Under the pieces are notes generated by a model. The model did not search any database and was not told the DNA's origin. It saw only the letters and a program-made list of their open reading frames with translations. Of a stretch of DNA of 64,000 bases, positions 1 through 11,275 are shown one piece after another (within the stretch, counting starts at the first letter, position 1; each line of letters opens with the position of its first letter). Source of the DNA: Tenebrio molitor (lineage: Eukaryota; Arthropoda; Insecta; Coleoptera; Tenebrionidae); the NCBI RefSeq assembly GCF_963966145.1, contig NC_091046.1, positions 38,254,001 to 38,318,000 of the forward strand. Direction: 5' to 3'. A program made the translations under genes and the position numbers.

Positions 1-650
1 GTATAATTATCATATGGCACATGTCAAGCAATACAGAAAAAAGATTTAGCATTATATCCGTATCGATTAACATGTGTGCAAGAACTGCATCCAGATGATT
101 TTCCTCTGGTTTATTGGAGAAAACATTCTTTACAGACGAAGCATGGTTTCATGTACGATAGGTTAATTCACAAAACATGAGAATTTGGTGTACTGCAGAG
201 GGGCCTCCACAAAAATTTGGTGTTTAGGGAACAATTTGCCAACGACGGATAATAGGACCATTGTTTTTTTAAGGTAAACTATTATGCACTTAGTTATTAA
301 CTTTCTAATCTTTTTAAGCTTCAGGTAACCTAACTGCAGCTACTACCACAATAGTAATGTTGCGAGAGTTTTTTAATAACAGACTTCTTAGTCAGAGTAC
401 AGAAAATATCTGGCCTTCGAGATCCTGTCATCTTACGCCTGCAGACTTTTTTTTTGTGGCCTCATTTCAAAAATTCAATTTATCAAACACCTGTTCACGA
501 TTGACGATTTACAAGAATTAAAGCTCAGGATAACTGAAAAAGTTAACGAAATTAATAATAATCCAGGTAGGTATGTTGCTCATTTGTGCTTGCAACAACA
601 TGGAGAACATTTTTAGCATTTATTGTAACTGTTTATTGGAGAAAATAAAA
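1..650 (+). pseudogene. Degenerate Tc1/mariner (IS630-type) transposase remnant
   Basis: Read on the plus strand with frame jumps, about 130-250 gives FTDEAWFH followed by VNSQNMRIW. About 410-480 gives a WPSRS..LTPADFF stretch. These match the two catalytic aspartate blocks of the DD34E-like transposases common in insects (FTDEAWFH ... SPDLTPCDFFLWG). Stops and frameshifts lie between the blocks, so no protein can be made. The left end is cut by the window edge. The sequence runs directly into the R1 repeat near 655. Confidence 0.75.
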
Positions 651-1032
651 ATGTATTTTTTATTATACCTGAATCATAATCCCTGTTTTTGACACTAAAA
701 TGCGTGCGAAAAAGGGCCCTTAAAACACTAAAGCTTTAAGGGTTGCTTTGGTAACAACAAATTCACCTACATTTTGAACAATGATAAATAGACATTTATA
801 GAAAAGTTATAATAGCAACGAAACAACAACAATTGACCATTTCTATATCAACGATTAATGACACAGATTACTTGGGAAAAGGTATTTCAATTTACTTTTT
901 TTGTTATAATTTTTAGATTTTAGTGCAGGTATAATAAAAAATAGCGTATGATAAAGTTTGTCTAAACATAAGTGAATTTTATGGTTTTAACATCTAAAGT
1001 ACTTCATGAGGGATTTTAGGGTTGTTCATGAC

Positions 1033-3738
1033 TAGGGCCCGGATTTTAGGCAAAATGGACTATTTTTATTTTTTAAGGCACATGTATGAAACTTGTCTAT
1101 AAATGATTTCTGGCTTAATTAGAGTAATTAGAGCCATATTTGATTCTGCCTATTCGGCCTAAAATGCCCTTTAAATACCTATTTTACCTTTTAACTGCCT
1201 GAACATGCCTAAAATGACCAAAAATCAATTTCATTTTTGCGGTTTTTTCCCAATTTTCGAATTCTGGGAAGTTTACGGTATTGAAAATGTAAAAGTGGTA
1301 CCTCAATAAAATTTACAATGCTTTATGATTTTAAAATTTAAGGAGATGTAATTACTGAAATGTACAAAGTGCAGTACAATACAGGAATTACTTTTTCGCT
1401 TTTACGGTTGGGACCATGATGTCAGCGGTAAATACTCCGACAATACCTAAGTACCACAAACCATTAGACTGGACTGGCATAAATTACAGAGTTTATCTGT
1501 TTGCCTCTGTTCGAAGGGGTGCAGGTATACGCGGTCTAATGTTTTCTGATACTTAGGTATTGTTAGAAGCTTTAACGTTTATAAAATGGTCCTTGCCATA
1601 AAAACGAAAATTAAAATCCCGAAGTGAAACAATAAGAGAAACCTTAAGGGTGTCATTTTCTAAAAATTTAAGAAATATAAAATTAACCATCTCCTCTGAA
1701 ATTTGGTGGGAGACGTAAATATAAGCATTACAAATTTGTCATTTCTCGTTTACTTTATCTCCGTGCAGTGGTCGTGTTTCTTGTGAACCTGTTTAAAGTG
1801 AACATAATGCCGAAACAAAAAATTAGTTTACGCGAAAAAATATTACAGTGGACAAGCAAGAAAGATTTATATGAAATAAAATCAACCCGAGAAATGTTTT
1901 GTAAAGCTTGTGGTAAACTGGTAAGTTAAGCATAATTAAAAATATGTCATTTTATATTTTTTACTTATTTGAAAATTTTATTTTTTGTAGTTTATATGCG
2001 AAAAAAAATGTCACTTGCAACAGCATGAGCAAACGGCCATCCATAAAGAGAACATTATGACACCGCTTCGGCAAACGTTGCTGACACAGAACTTGGAGGA
2101 ATCGGCAAATAGTACATTCAATATGGAACTTTGTAACGTCTTTTTAGCTGCCAATATACCATGGCACAAACTACAAAATCCTGCGTTTCAGAATTTTCTG
2201 ACAAAATATTGTGGTAGAAAAATTCCGGATGAGTCTACTTTACGGAAAAATTATTTACCAAAATGCTACAAAGATGTATGAACATACTATCTTTTAATAT
2301 TTAATTTAAAATTATTTTCACTTTTAGACTATTGACCACATTCGGAATGAGCTGGATCCTTTTAACATATGGGTTTCAGTTGACGAAACAACAGATGCAC
2401 TTGGGCGATATGTGGCGAATTGTCTGGTTGGGAAACTTTCAGAAGATGAACCTGGAAAATCTTATCTTTTGGAGTCTAAACAATTAGAAAGAACAAATCA
2501 TGAGACAATAGCTAGATTCGTAAATCAATCTTTAGGTAAGGGTTTTTCACTTTTTTAAATTTATTTTGATTTAAAATTTCTATGCGTAGAAATCTTGTGG
2601 AGTACCAGAGTTGTTGCTGAAAAGTTTCTTTTGTTTGTAACGGATGGAGCACCATATATGATAAAATCTGGTAGACACCTTAAGGTGTTTTATCCAAAAA
2701 TTGTGCATGTCACATGCTTAGCGCATGCTTTAAATCTAGTGGCTGAAAAAATTCGCTATCAATATGAAGATGTGGATAATTTAATTTCGAACGTGAAAAA
2801 AATTTTCGTTAAGGCACCTTTGAGAGTTGAAATGTACAAAGAAAAACTAAAAGAAATGCCACTGCCTCCACAGCCAATTTTAACACGATGGGGAACATGG
2901 CTTCAGGCTGCTATGTTTTACAGCGAACACTTTGATTCCATTAAAGAAGTAAGTATATAAAAGATAAGCAAATTAATTGATTGTTAAACTGTTTTTAACT
3001 ACTCACAGGTTGTCATGTCCTTTGATGGAAGTTCTGCTGTTGCTATTCAAAAAGCACAGTCTATAATGAAGAAACCCGGAATAAAAAACCAATTAATTTA
3101 TGTTCGCAGTAATTTTAAAATAATCTGCGAAAGTATTAATCAATTGGAAAAAAATGGGTTACCTTTAACCGATTCAATCAAAATTGTTGAAAACGTATTT
3201 ACCTCCCTAAAAAAATCTCCAGGCCCTGTAGCAGCAGTAGCATTAAAAAAACTTGAAGATGTTACTGAAAAAAATCCTGGATACAAATTTCTTCTAGAAT
3301 TGGCAAGAATTTTTAGAGGTGAAGATGTGCCGGAACATGACACCAAAATGGAAGAAATTTATTACAAATTTGCGCCCATTACCTCTTGCGAGGTAGAAAG
3401 AAGTTTTTCAAAATATAAGTCCATTTTGGTGGATAACCGACAATGTTTTAAAGTAGAAAATTTAGAGCAATATCTTGTATGCAATGTAAATACGTAACAA
3501 TGTAAATAACTAACAAACTTGTAGTATTGTATATTAATTAATAAAAAATAATTAGTAAATATCTTGTTGTGTGTACCTACTTAAAACTTTAAAAACACAT
3601 TTTTTAATTTAATTAACCACAACTTTAAGGACCTAGTATGGCTTATTTTCAGTTTTTAAGGGACTATTTGCAGTAGTTTAAGGGACTATTTTAGGCACCT
3701 ATTTCCGACTTTTTAATTGCCTAAAATCCGGGCCCTAT
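1033..3738 (+). mobile_element. Complete hAT-superfamily DNA transposon
   Basis: The 20-bp terminal inverted repeat TAGGGCCCGGATTTTAGGCA at 1033 is matched perfectly by its complement ending at 3738. The 8-bp direct repeat TTCATGAC flanks it at 1025-1032 and 3739-3746; an 8-bp target duplication is the hallmark of hAT elements. The 2,706-bp element carries one spliced transposase gene at 1807-3497. Identical terminal repeats, an identical target duplication and an open gene suggest a recent insertion (inference). It sits inside foldback element F. Confidence 0.95.
1807..3497 (+). CDS. hAT transposase (CGGBP1-like/DUF659 type), five exons, apparently intact
   Basis: Predicted exons are 1807-1920, 1991-2275, 2328-2535, 2590-2948 and 3009-3497, all joined at GT-AG introns of 52-70 nt; together they give 1,455 nt, or 484 residues plus stop. 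The N-terminus has a BED-like zinc finger (C32-x2-C35, H50-x5-H56). Next come VSVDETTDA around residue 152 and FVTDGAPYM around 219-225, followed by HVTCLAHALNLVAE, as in DUF659/hAT proteins. The C-terminal region from about residue 445 (SCEVERSFSKYKSIL ... NLEQYL) is the hAT dimerisation region. The family cuts and pastes hAT DNA in the nucleus. A candidate poly(A) signal AATAAA is at 3540. The short introns explain why no single long frame is seen. It could also be a host-domesticated copy, but the perfect element ends argue for a live or recently live transposon. Splice sites are predicted by eye. Confidence 0.88.
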
Positions 3739-6700
3739 TCATGACAAATCCATCACAACAGAATATTTAGCTGCCCTGTCGTAAATTTTGCAAGGCGTGC
3801 CTGTCTTTGTTAAACGAAAAGCTGCAGATTTGGTTATTCCCACTTTTACAACATCCCTCATAAAGTACTTTAGTTGTTAAAACCGTAAAATTCACTTATG
3901 TTTAGACAAACTTTACACGTTTATAAGGGCCTTTAAAGCACTTGCGACGTTAAAAGCACTCCGCTACGCGTCGTGCTCTTAAACTCGTCGCGCGTGCTTT
4001 AAAGGCTTCCTTATAAACTTGTATCATAATATGTATACTATTTCTTGAAGATTCACGTATTTTTGACGATAAAATCTTATTTTAAACTTGCTACCATTTT
4101 AGCTTTCAACTGACGTTTGTAATATAGTTCAAGGGTGAAGTTCAAGTAACGACATACGACTTCGGATTCATGGATGACTCGATTAAGATTAATTTGTTCG
4201 CTGGATATTAATAAATAAACAGTGAACTTTAACTGAGATCTAAGCTTATTAAGGTACCATACTTAAATACAAACATCAACAAAAATTTGCTAACAACCTC
4301 TATGCCTACAACAAATTAACAGATAACAGAACACTAGGAGTCCGAAAATCCAACGTTCCAAGCTTTTCTTAATGTCATTTATTTATTTTACTTTAGCTGC
4401 CAAGTGTAATTTGGTGCTCTAAATTTTATTTAATAAGTATACAACTAACATTTACTGACATCATAAGTTCAATGTTTTTGTCATACAAGTACTTATACTT
4501 ATCTAAAAACTTAAGAGAAAAGTTTGCAAATTCTAATTTTTCACGATCAAGTAATTCACCTTTATTTCTTACAGTAACACGTGGCCAAGAAAGTTTGAAA
4601 TTCGGCCAGATGTAAAACATAATTTGGAAATATCTTCATATTTTCTTTCTAGTAAACATCTTAATTAGTAATTAGTTTGAAACAATCACTTTCTTTTGAA
4701 ATACCAGTTTAGACAGTTAATCACATGCTTGCATGGAGAAAAATAAAAAATAAGAAAACGCCGTTTTTCCTGATGGGATACCGGAAAGATAAATAAATCG
4801 TCTGAGTGTTCTAAATTTATATTGAAAACAATTGAACACAAGATTCTTCAGATGCGTGACCTAAAAAATTGTACACCGATGACATAAGTGTATAAAGACG
4901 AACTTAATAGAGTCAAGGTGAAGAGTACTCAAATAAATAGTTCCGGCTGAAACAGGTGATGGAATAAAGCCAGATGATTAACAGCTTAGTCGATAAAAAG
5001 CTCAAAATGATAAATATCCGCCCCGACCAGATTTTATTCGCAAGTAAACACATATTTTTTACAATTTAAAACGTGTTATTGTGAGGATTTGCGATTTACG
5101 TAAAAAAGCATAAATTTGTCTGCTGAAAATTCTAAATTTCTAAATTTACTCAAATATATGTGTTTTGTTTTTGTTGACAAATTTTTCAAATTCGAATTTT
5201 CAACAGAGACAATATTTGAATTGGCAGCGCATCTAAAGAAATGCGCCAGATTAAATAAATTTAAACTTTGTGCATTTTTCGGAAGGTCGTTTTACAAAAC
5301 GAATAAATTCGCAGCGGCGTCAAACCTGTCAAAGTTATAAATATTGAAACATGAAGTGGTTGCATAAGTTGGTAACGTGCTTTAAGGATTATTTTAAGCT
5401 AAAATAATTTTCACAATCTGCGAATTCTTTAGTCTCGGCAACATAAACAAAACAAGAACGCTGGAGAATCTCACCCATCGGACGAAGAGTCATTGCAATT
5501 CGCCCCTTTGGGATGTTTTCCACTGGAACATTTGCAACACTTGGTAACTTTTTGACCCATTATTTACCGTCAGTCAGGCGCAACACAACCACCATTTTTG
5601 TTTACGCTCTGTCCTTTCATTATCCACACTGTTTATTTTTAAATGATAAATAAATTAGAAAGCACACAGATTTCAATGTAAAACAGGTTATTGGAGCGAC
5701 CTATTTTTAAGAACATCCGTCTGCTTTGTTAGTAGGATAAAGCCAAATTCTTGAACTTCTCTAAGGGCAGGATTAAAAATATTACACCACATTAGTGCAT
5801 TTCCTACCGATTCAAGTCGTTAATAAATTAGTAAGATATCTAACGATTAAAGGAAGTTGGTACTGATGCGGTCGTTGTAAAATATTAGAGTTTTTGAAAG
5901 TTCTGGTGTCCGTTTCAGGTTGTGCAATATGTAATTTAAAAATGTCGAAGAAGAAGTACTACTGTAAATACACAATTAAAGCAAAGCGCGCAGGATTTGT
6001 AAACATAAGTAGCACTTGTTGTACTGGTGAAACACAAAAGCAAAACAACCGTGGAAGAGGGAATAAAAAGCACACGAATTGCGCGCTGCCAACTCAACGA
6101 CTGTAACTGAAACACAGAAAAGCGTCGTTGACGTCGCGAAGTATCCGGACCCAATAATATTGTCCTTAGTGTATTTTTATCCCTTGATGAGAAACGTCGC
6201 CATTATTACTTTTCGTTCGCTTCTCTGCCATGGATCAATGTCGTAAGAGAAAAGGGCCTCGAAAGGGAAAGATATTGTAAACTGTAAAAATAAAATAGAA
6301 ATGTTTCCAACATATTTATCCAGTTTACAACTTGTGTTACATAGTTACGTTGCTTCATTCGTATTTTTAGAATGTTAGGCTAGTTTCTATTTTAACGAAA
6401 TATCATAAAATCTGGTAATGAGGGGTGGATTATTTATTTTTAACACGACTAGTAATTTGCGTATTTTTCTTGTTTTTCATCATTTTCATCATATAACAAC
6501 GGTATACTAGAGAGCATAACATTTTGAATGTTCATCTCTTGCGAAGAACACTTTTAGATGTCCCAAGAATGTTTGAATTTTATGCACACAGTTGTGGAAA
6601 TAATAATTTTAAATTCTAATTACAAAAACTCATATACGCGCTGAAGGATTCACAAAGTAATTGTAAATAAGTAATGATAAGAAAATCCATACCAACCGAT

Positions 6701-8021
6701 CATTTCTGTCGTCTTTACCTAATTACGTAATTATACGTAAGTAATGAGCCAACTTTAATATTTTACGGAACTATAATTATGATGTAACTACATCCTGTGT
6801 CATGCAAAATATTAAAACCGTATTAGAAAATGTATAAACAGTATTGAATGCGTAATAAAAATACATATTTGAAACAGTATTTATTTATAAAAGTTATAAA
6901 TGAAATGACATTAAAACTATCCATAAATAAAAGATTAAATGAGAGATCCAAATAATTACATACATATATTTATTTGGATATGTATGACATGTCTCTTTAT
7001 TGTTATTAATACCATGTTATATTTAGCAAAAACTTGTGATAACTGATAACACATGTTAATGGTGTGTGTTTTTCTTTGGGTACCAATGCTAAATTTGTGT
7101 CAGATTTTATAAAATCCGTATTTTTAGCATATAAAAGAACTCCGCCATCAACAATGTAATTTGGAATATCATTGATATTAATAAGAAATAAGATCGGTCG
7201 TTAAAACCGAGCCTTGAGAGACATCACAGTATGTAAGTTCCTACAAGTAGACATGAAGAATAATAATTTTCATTTTTGCAATGGTACTATGTACTTGGAT
7301 TCTCTTAAAGAGAGAAAAATATTATAAGATTAGAGTGAAGCTTCATTAATAATATTAGAGGCATGTATTTGTTCTGAATCACTTCAATTAATAAACAATC
7401 GAACTATTGTTAAATTACTGAAAAGATTGGCCAAATAGGCGTTACTTTAAAAAATATATTAATTTTTGATACGAGGTAAGAAACTACCGAAAATGTTGAG
7501 TTGTCTTTCCAAAGTGAAATGAAGAATACCTATAAATTATCTAATATCTCAAGGTCATGTGCATGTGCAAAGCTTCGAGTTATATCCTTCTCTTACAGAT
7601 TCGCTTAAAGGACAAATTAAAGTATACATGATGGGATTTTTTCCATTTTCAGTGATCTTTGGATTTAAACTATGACTCTGTCTCAAGTAGAGCAATTTTT
7701 ATACCACATAAATTGATTATTAAAATCAGACTTGATCGTGTTAGGCGGATATGAAGTTTTAAAATATGTACATACTTATTTTTATATTAAGTGCGAAAAG
7801 TGAGTGTTTTTTTGTGCATGAAAAGGTGTTTTACGCCCAGACGCAAGTCGAGGCAGTAATAGTTATTTACGAAGAAGACATTTTTCACGCATGAGAGCAT
7901 TATTTGAGGCACGAGCGACGAAGGAGCGAGTGCTTCATTTGCGCGAATGTGCCGAATACGTCTTCTCGCATCGAAGTTCGTACACTATTTTTTGAAAAGA
8001 ACAGTGCTTCAAAATTGCCTG

Positions 8022-8056
8022 CGACCGCATAGTAGCGCGCAAACAACTATGCGGTC
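8022..8056. repeat. Hairpin, 11-bp stem, in CG-rich repeat
   Basis: GACCGCATAGT at 8022-8032 is perfectly complementary to ACTATGCGGTC at 8046-8056. It lies inside a CG-rich patch (about 7850-8060) containing GAGCGACGAAGGAGCGAG, similar in flavour to the cores of the palindromic elements elsewhere in the window. Probably part of a degraded MITE. Confidence 0.6.
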
Positions 8057-8227
8057 GAGAAATGTCATTTTGAAGGTAGTGAGTTCAAAAAAGCCTTTGA
8101 ATGCACGAAATATAAACAATAATTTTTCCATAATTGCTTCCGAAACTAAATTTTAAAATTCAAATTTTTGAAGGAAATCTGAAGTATCGACGCAGTTACC
8201 ATGTTGCTAGGTAGGTAACTAATAGAA

Positions 8228-8290
8228 AACAGTGTGTGAAGTGAAAAACACAAAAGCTTATGTGTGTGAAATCGCATTTCACACACTGTT
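8228..8290. repeat. Short inverted-repeat element
   Basis: AACAGTGTGTGAAGTG at 8228 is mirrored by CATTTCACACACTGTT ending at 8290, leaving a loop of about 30 nt. Likely a tiny MITE or its remnant. Confidence 0.6.
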
Positions 8291-9011
8291 ATGTATTGTT
8301 TCTAAAGTTTCAATCTTACAACAGTGTAAAAAAAATATTTTCCTTTACATCTAATATGTATTATGTTATTAGGAGCAAAAATGAAGTTTTATGTGTTGAG
8401 ACTGGTGGTTTGACTGCCAAACGAAGTGATATTTTTGTAGTGTCCACCGTATAACTAACTGTTTTTGATTTAGTTTTTTTAATTTTTTAACAACATCCCA
8501 TGTCTTCTTTCGCACAATCTTTTTATATATTCTCCAAATTTTGTACTTTTATGAAATGTAGTTTGGAAATTTTTAAAATATGTATGGGTAGCATGATTTC
8601 TGTATTTTTTTTTTTTGGAAAATGGCTATTAGGAAAGGTTGCCGTGAAGAAAATGTCTGCAAATTTTTTTATTTTATTTTAATAATAATAATGATTGGGG
8701 GTTGTCATTGCTTCAGATAATTATCAATTTTGCTCGTTATTACTTGGTACTCGTATCTAATAATAATGACCAACTTCAGCTTGAATGCCGGGTCAGTGGT
8801 AGAAATGGATAACAATAATGAATTATTAACGTAAAAAGAGGATGCTTTTAAGGATGTTTCCCTAATATCATCATTATCCGTTATGATACACCTACTGAAT
8901 AATTTATTAGGAGTTTATAACACATTTCTCACAAAAGATGTACATATGGTTCACATTAAAATTTGTCTTTATTGATAGGAAATTGGAAGACACAAGAAGA
9001 CAATTAGTGTA

Positions 9012-9367
9012 CTATCGCGGCCAAAATACTTTGGTCGTCAATGTGACATAAATGACATTCAATTGTAAAGCAAACTTTAGGATGTTTAACCTTATTTTTT
9101 ACTACTGTCAAAATTATTTTAATCTATCAGTGTCATTCGGATGGGGTAAATCCCAGCTGCGGAGGCAGGGTTCAATAGCAAAAGATCAACGTGGTCGCGG
9201 TTTAGACAACCTTCAGAAGCAAGTAAGACGATTCTATATTTATCAAAAACTGAAGGTGCCATATTTTTGACAAGAATAATTTGAAATTGTCATGTATATT
9301 GACATTAATACTTGATTTACATTTGAAGTGTCAAAAAGTGACGACCAAAGTATTTTGGCCGCGATAG
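9012..9367. mobile_element. MITE, 356 bp, TA-flanked (CTATCGCGGCC ends)
   Basis: Inverted termini CTATCGCGGCCAAAATACTT at 9012 and its complement ending at 9367 are flanked by TA at 9010-9011 and 9368-9369. A related element with CTATGGCGGCC ends lies at 25496-25859, so this is a family with more than one copy here. No transposase is encoded. Confidence 0.85.
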
Positions 9368-10014
9368 TACATACTTGAATTAGATATTTAATTTTTTGAC
9401 AATATAAATAATTTTACATTTCAAAGAAACCATGTATACAATAACAATATCATTCAATCTTTTTAATTTAGTAAAAAAATAATTTAACAATAACAGTCTG
9501 GGTATTATATTACGACTACATATATGCAAAAATACTTATACATATTTCAAAATGTTTGATGAATATTCAACTTAAGTCTATTTTACATAATGTTTAAAAA
9601 ATATTTATTTACAATTTTAATTAACCGAAACAACATAAAATCGCAATTAATAGTATGTTACTTATGATACAAGTTTATAAGCAAGCCTTTAAAGCACGCG
9701 CGACGAGTTTAAGAGCACGACGCGTAGCGGAGTGCTTTTAACGTCGCAAGTGCTTTAAAGGCCCTTATAAACGTGTAGGTATCATACGCTATTTTTTATT
9801 ATACCTGCACTAGTATCTGAAAATTATAACAAAAAAAGTAAATTGAAATACCTTTTCTGAAGTAATCTGTGTCATTAATCGTTGATATAGAAATGGTCAA
9901 TAATTGTTGTTTCGTAGCTATCATAAATTGTGTTTAAATGTATATTTATCATTGTTTAAAATGTTGGTTAATTTGTTGTTACCTAAACAACTTTAAAGCT
10001 TTAGTGTTTTAGTA

Positions 10015-10263
10015 CAGGGTGAGCAACAATAACTGATTCAGTTGGCAAAAAAAAATTTACATAAAATTTTCAAGACTGAATTGTACCTATTTCGGTTTGT
10101 TTTATTGACATTATTGACAGCTGGTATACATTTCAAATTTAAAACTCTTGGTTTTTGTAATCGTTTATTAATAAAATGGTTTTCTCGTTGGAACATGACA
10201 TAAAAGTCACCAAAAATCAGCAGAATTTATTGCCAACTCAATTAGTACTTGTTGCTCACACGG
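10015..10263 (+). mobile_element. MITE with transposase N-terminal start, copy 1
   Basis: Ends CAGGGTGAGCAACAAT and TTGTTGCTCACACGG are inverted repeats, flanked by TA at 10013-10014 and 10264-10265. It is nearly identical to 16504-16753. An ATG at 10176 opens MVFSLEHD, which resembles the first residues of the Tc1/mariner-like transposases whose remnants lie at 1-650 and 35.6-36.3 kb. It looks like an internal-deletion derivative of such a transposon that kept both termini. Confidence 0.85.
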
Positions 10264-10268
10264 TAGTA

Positions 10269-10377
10269 CGATGCGATCAATTAAAAAATAAATCGAGTCG
10301 GCGTGTTACCTATGGCAACCCATGCTATAGCATAGGCTCCAAAGCAAACTCGATTTATTTTTTAAATGATCGCTCGG
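10269..10377. mobile_element. Small palindromic MITE, 109 bp
   Basis: Left end CGATGCGATCAATTAAAA and right end complement CCGAGCGATCATTTAAAA are flanked by TA at 10267-10268 and 10378-10379. The inverted arms continue to AAATCGAGT / ACTCGATTT. Noncoding. Confidence 0.7.
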
Positions 10378-10388
10378 TACTTATATTA

Positions 10389-11184
<796 letters not shown>

Positions 11185-11275
11185 TAGTATACTATTTTTG
11201 TACGCATTTTAGTGTCAAAAACAGGGATTGTGATTCAGGTATAACAAAAAAAAACTATTTAACAAACATACTTAC

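Larger units (their letters stand above)
954..3913. mobile_element. Foldback/MITE element F with TA target duplication, split by hAT
   Basis: Terminal inverted repeats begin AAGTTTGTCTAAACATAAGT at 954 and end with the complement at 3913. They extend about 65 bp with few differences and are flanked by TA at 952-953 and 3914-3915. Without the inserted hAT element and its extra 8-bp duplication the element would be about 246 bp, too small to code for a transposase. TA duplication suggests mobilisation by a Tc1/mariner-type transposase. The pre-insertion sequence is preserved in R1 copy B near 9770-9790. Confidence 0.8.
655..4035 (+). repeat. Repeat R1, copy A (interrupted)
   Basis: About 655-951 and 3916-4035 together match, in inverted orientation, about 9660-10012 plus 11195-11247 (copy B). 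Copy A is split by a TA-flanked foldback element at 954-3913. Copy B lacks that insertion and shows the unbroken site, so the order of events can be read directly. The right part contains a CG-rich palindrome (about 3929-4005) bounded by CCTTTAAAGCAC / GTGCTTTAAAGG. No coding content was seen in R1 itself. Confidence 0.75.
4036..9011. other. Long noncoding repeat-rich stretch
   Basis: No gene could be supported in these 5 kb. Short frames are scattered and show no recognisable motif or usable splice context. A GC-richer patch at about 5890-6260 contains overlapping small frames on both strands but nothing identifiable. Small inverted repeats occur at 8022-8056 and 8228-8290. If the minus-strand Ig-type gene (exons at 11.3 and 18.0 kb) continues leftwards, this stretch may be intronic for it. 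Confidence 0.6.

Noticed and set aside
4426..4620. 64-codon minus-strand frame with a possible GTAAGA donor inside
   Set aside because: I tested whether it could be the third exon of the Ig-type gene. Neither frame looks like the second half of an Ig domain, and no good acceptor in the right phase was found.
5894..6260. GC-richer patch with overlapping small frames and an ATG followed by a GTAAGAG
   Set aside because: Nothing recognisable is encoded and no partner exon fits. Left as noncoding.
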